Origin: Lachnospiraceae bacterium UBA1760
Lineage (GTDB): Bacteria > Bacillota > Clostridia > Lachnospirales > Lachnospiraceae
Length of the DNA: 5,009 nt
Assembly (NCBI GenBank): GCA_002314775.1
Contig: DCHE01000023.1
Span: 1 to 5,009 of the forward strand
Reading direction: 5' to 3'
Shown here one piece after another: positions 5,002 to 5,009 of the stretch. The translations under genes were made by a program, and so were the position numbers. Numbering within the stretch: position 1 is the first letter of the stretch; each line of letters opens with the position of its first letter. A model generated the notes under the pieces. That model saw only the letters and a program-made list of their open reading frames with translations, was not told the DNA's origin and ran no database searches.

Positions 5002-5009
5002 ATGGTGGA
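5002..5009 (+). CDS. Start of a downstream gene (only first codons visible)
   Basis: ATG GTG GA is all that is visible: Met, Val, then Asp or Glu. It is called because of the AGGAGG upstream and because it follows the small peptide gene on the same strand with no terminator between them, which suggests one operon. Product unknown. Confidence 0.4.

Noticed and set aside
4926..5009. Same-frame open reading after the small peptide's TAA through to the window end
   Set aside because: It would need stop readthrough and would run over a strong ribosome binding site. The composition (RIFIKIGGFWHNGG) looks like translated noncoding sequence.

Overview
The window looks like chromosomal DNA from a low-to-moderate GC Firmicute, most likely a Lachnospiraceae-type clostridium (Butyrivibrio/Roseburia-like). 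This is inferred from the bacterial-type glutaminyl-tRNA synthetase, strong AGGAG-type ribosome binding sites, A/T-rich intergenic tails, and the presence of DUF2225-like and DUF6062-like proteins. The genus is not proven. There is no sign of rRNA, tRNA, CRISPR, phage or insertion-sequence DNA.

Layout. Positions 1-1628 (+) hold glnS, lacking only about its first 17 codons. A GC-rich hairpin sits between it and a DUF2225-like zinc-ribbon protein (1686-2540, +), with its 3' end only a few bases before that gene's ribosome binding site. A strong A-tract/hairpin/T-tract terminator ends this pair. A lipoprotein gene of unknown function follows, with its own likely promoter (2733-3446, +). It converges on a shared hairpin with a small membrane-anchored acidic protein (3556-3837, -). 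Upstream of that, on the same strand, lies a DUF6062-like protein with two CxxC/CxxH metal-site-like units (3954-4712, -). From about 4765 to 4812 two divergent promoters interleave and share a near-perfect 20-bp palindrome. The rightward promoter would transcribe a tiny single-membrane-span peptide gene (4854-4928, possibly extending to 4968 through a one-base shift). The first codons of another gene follow at about 5002.

Functionally only glnS has a well-defined role: charging tRNA-Gln in translation. The two cysteine-rich proteins are recognisable conserved families without an assigned function. The lipoprotein and the acidic membrane protein both appear envelope-attached and very acidic, but no common pathway can be shown. 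No complete novel multi-gene system is evident. The part most worth a second look is the right end: the interleaved divergent promoters, the palindrome and the tiny membrane peptide gene.
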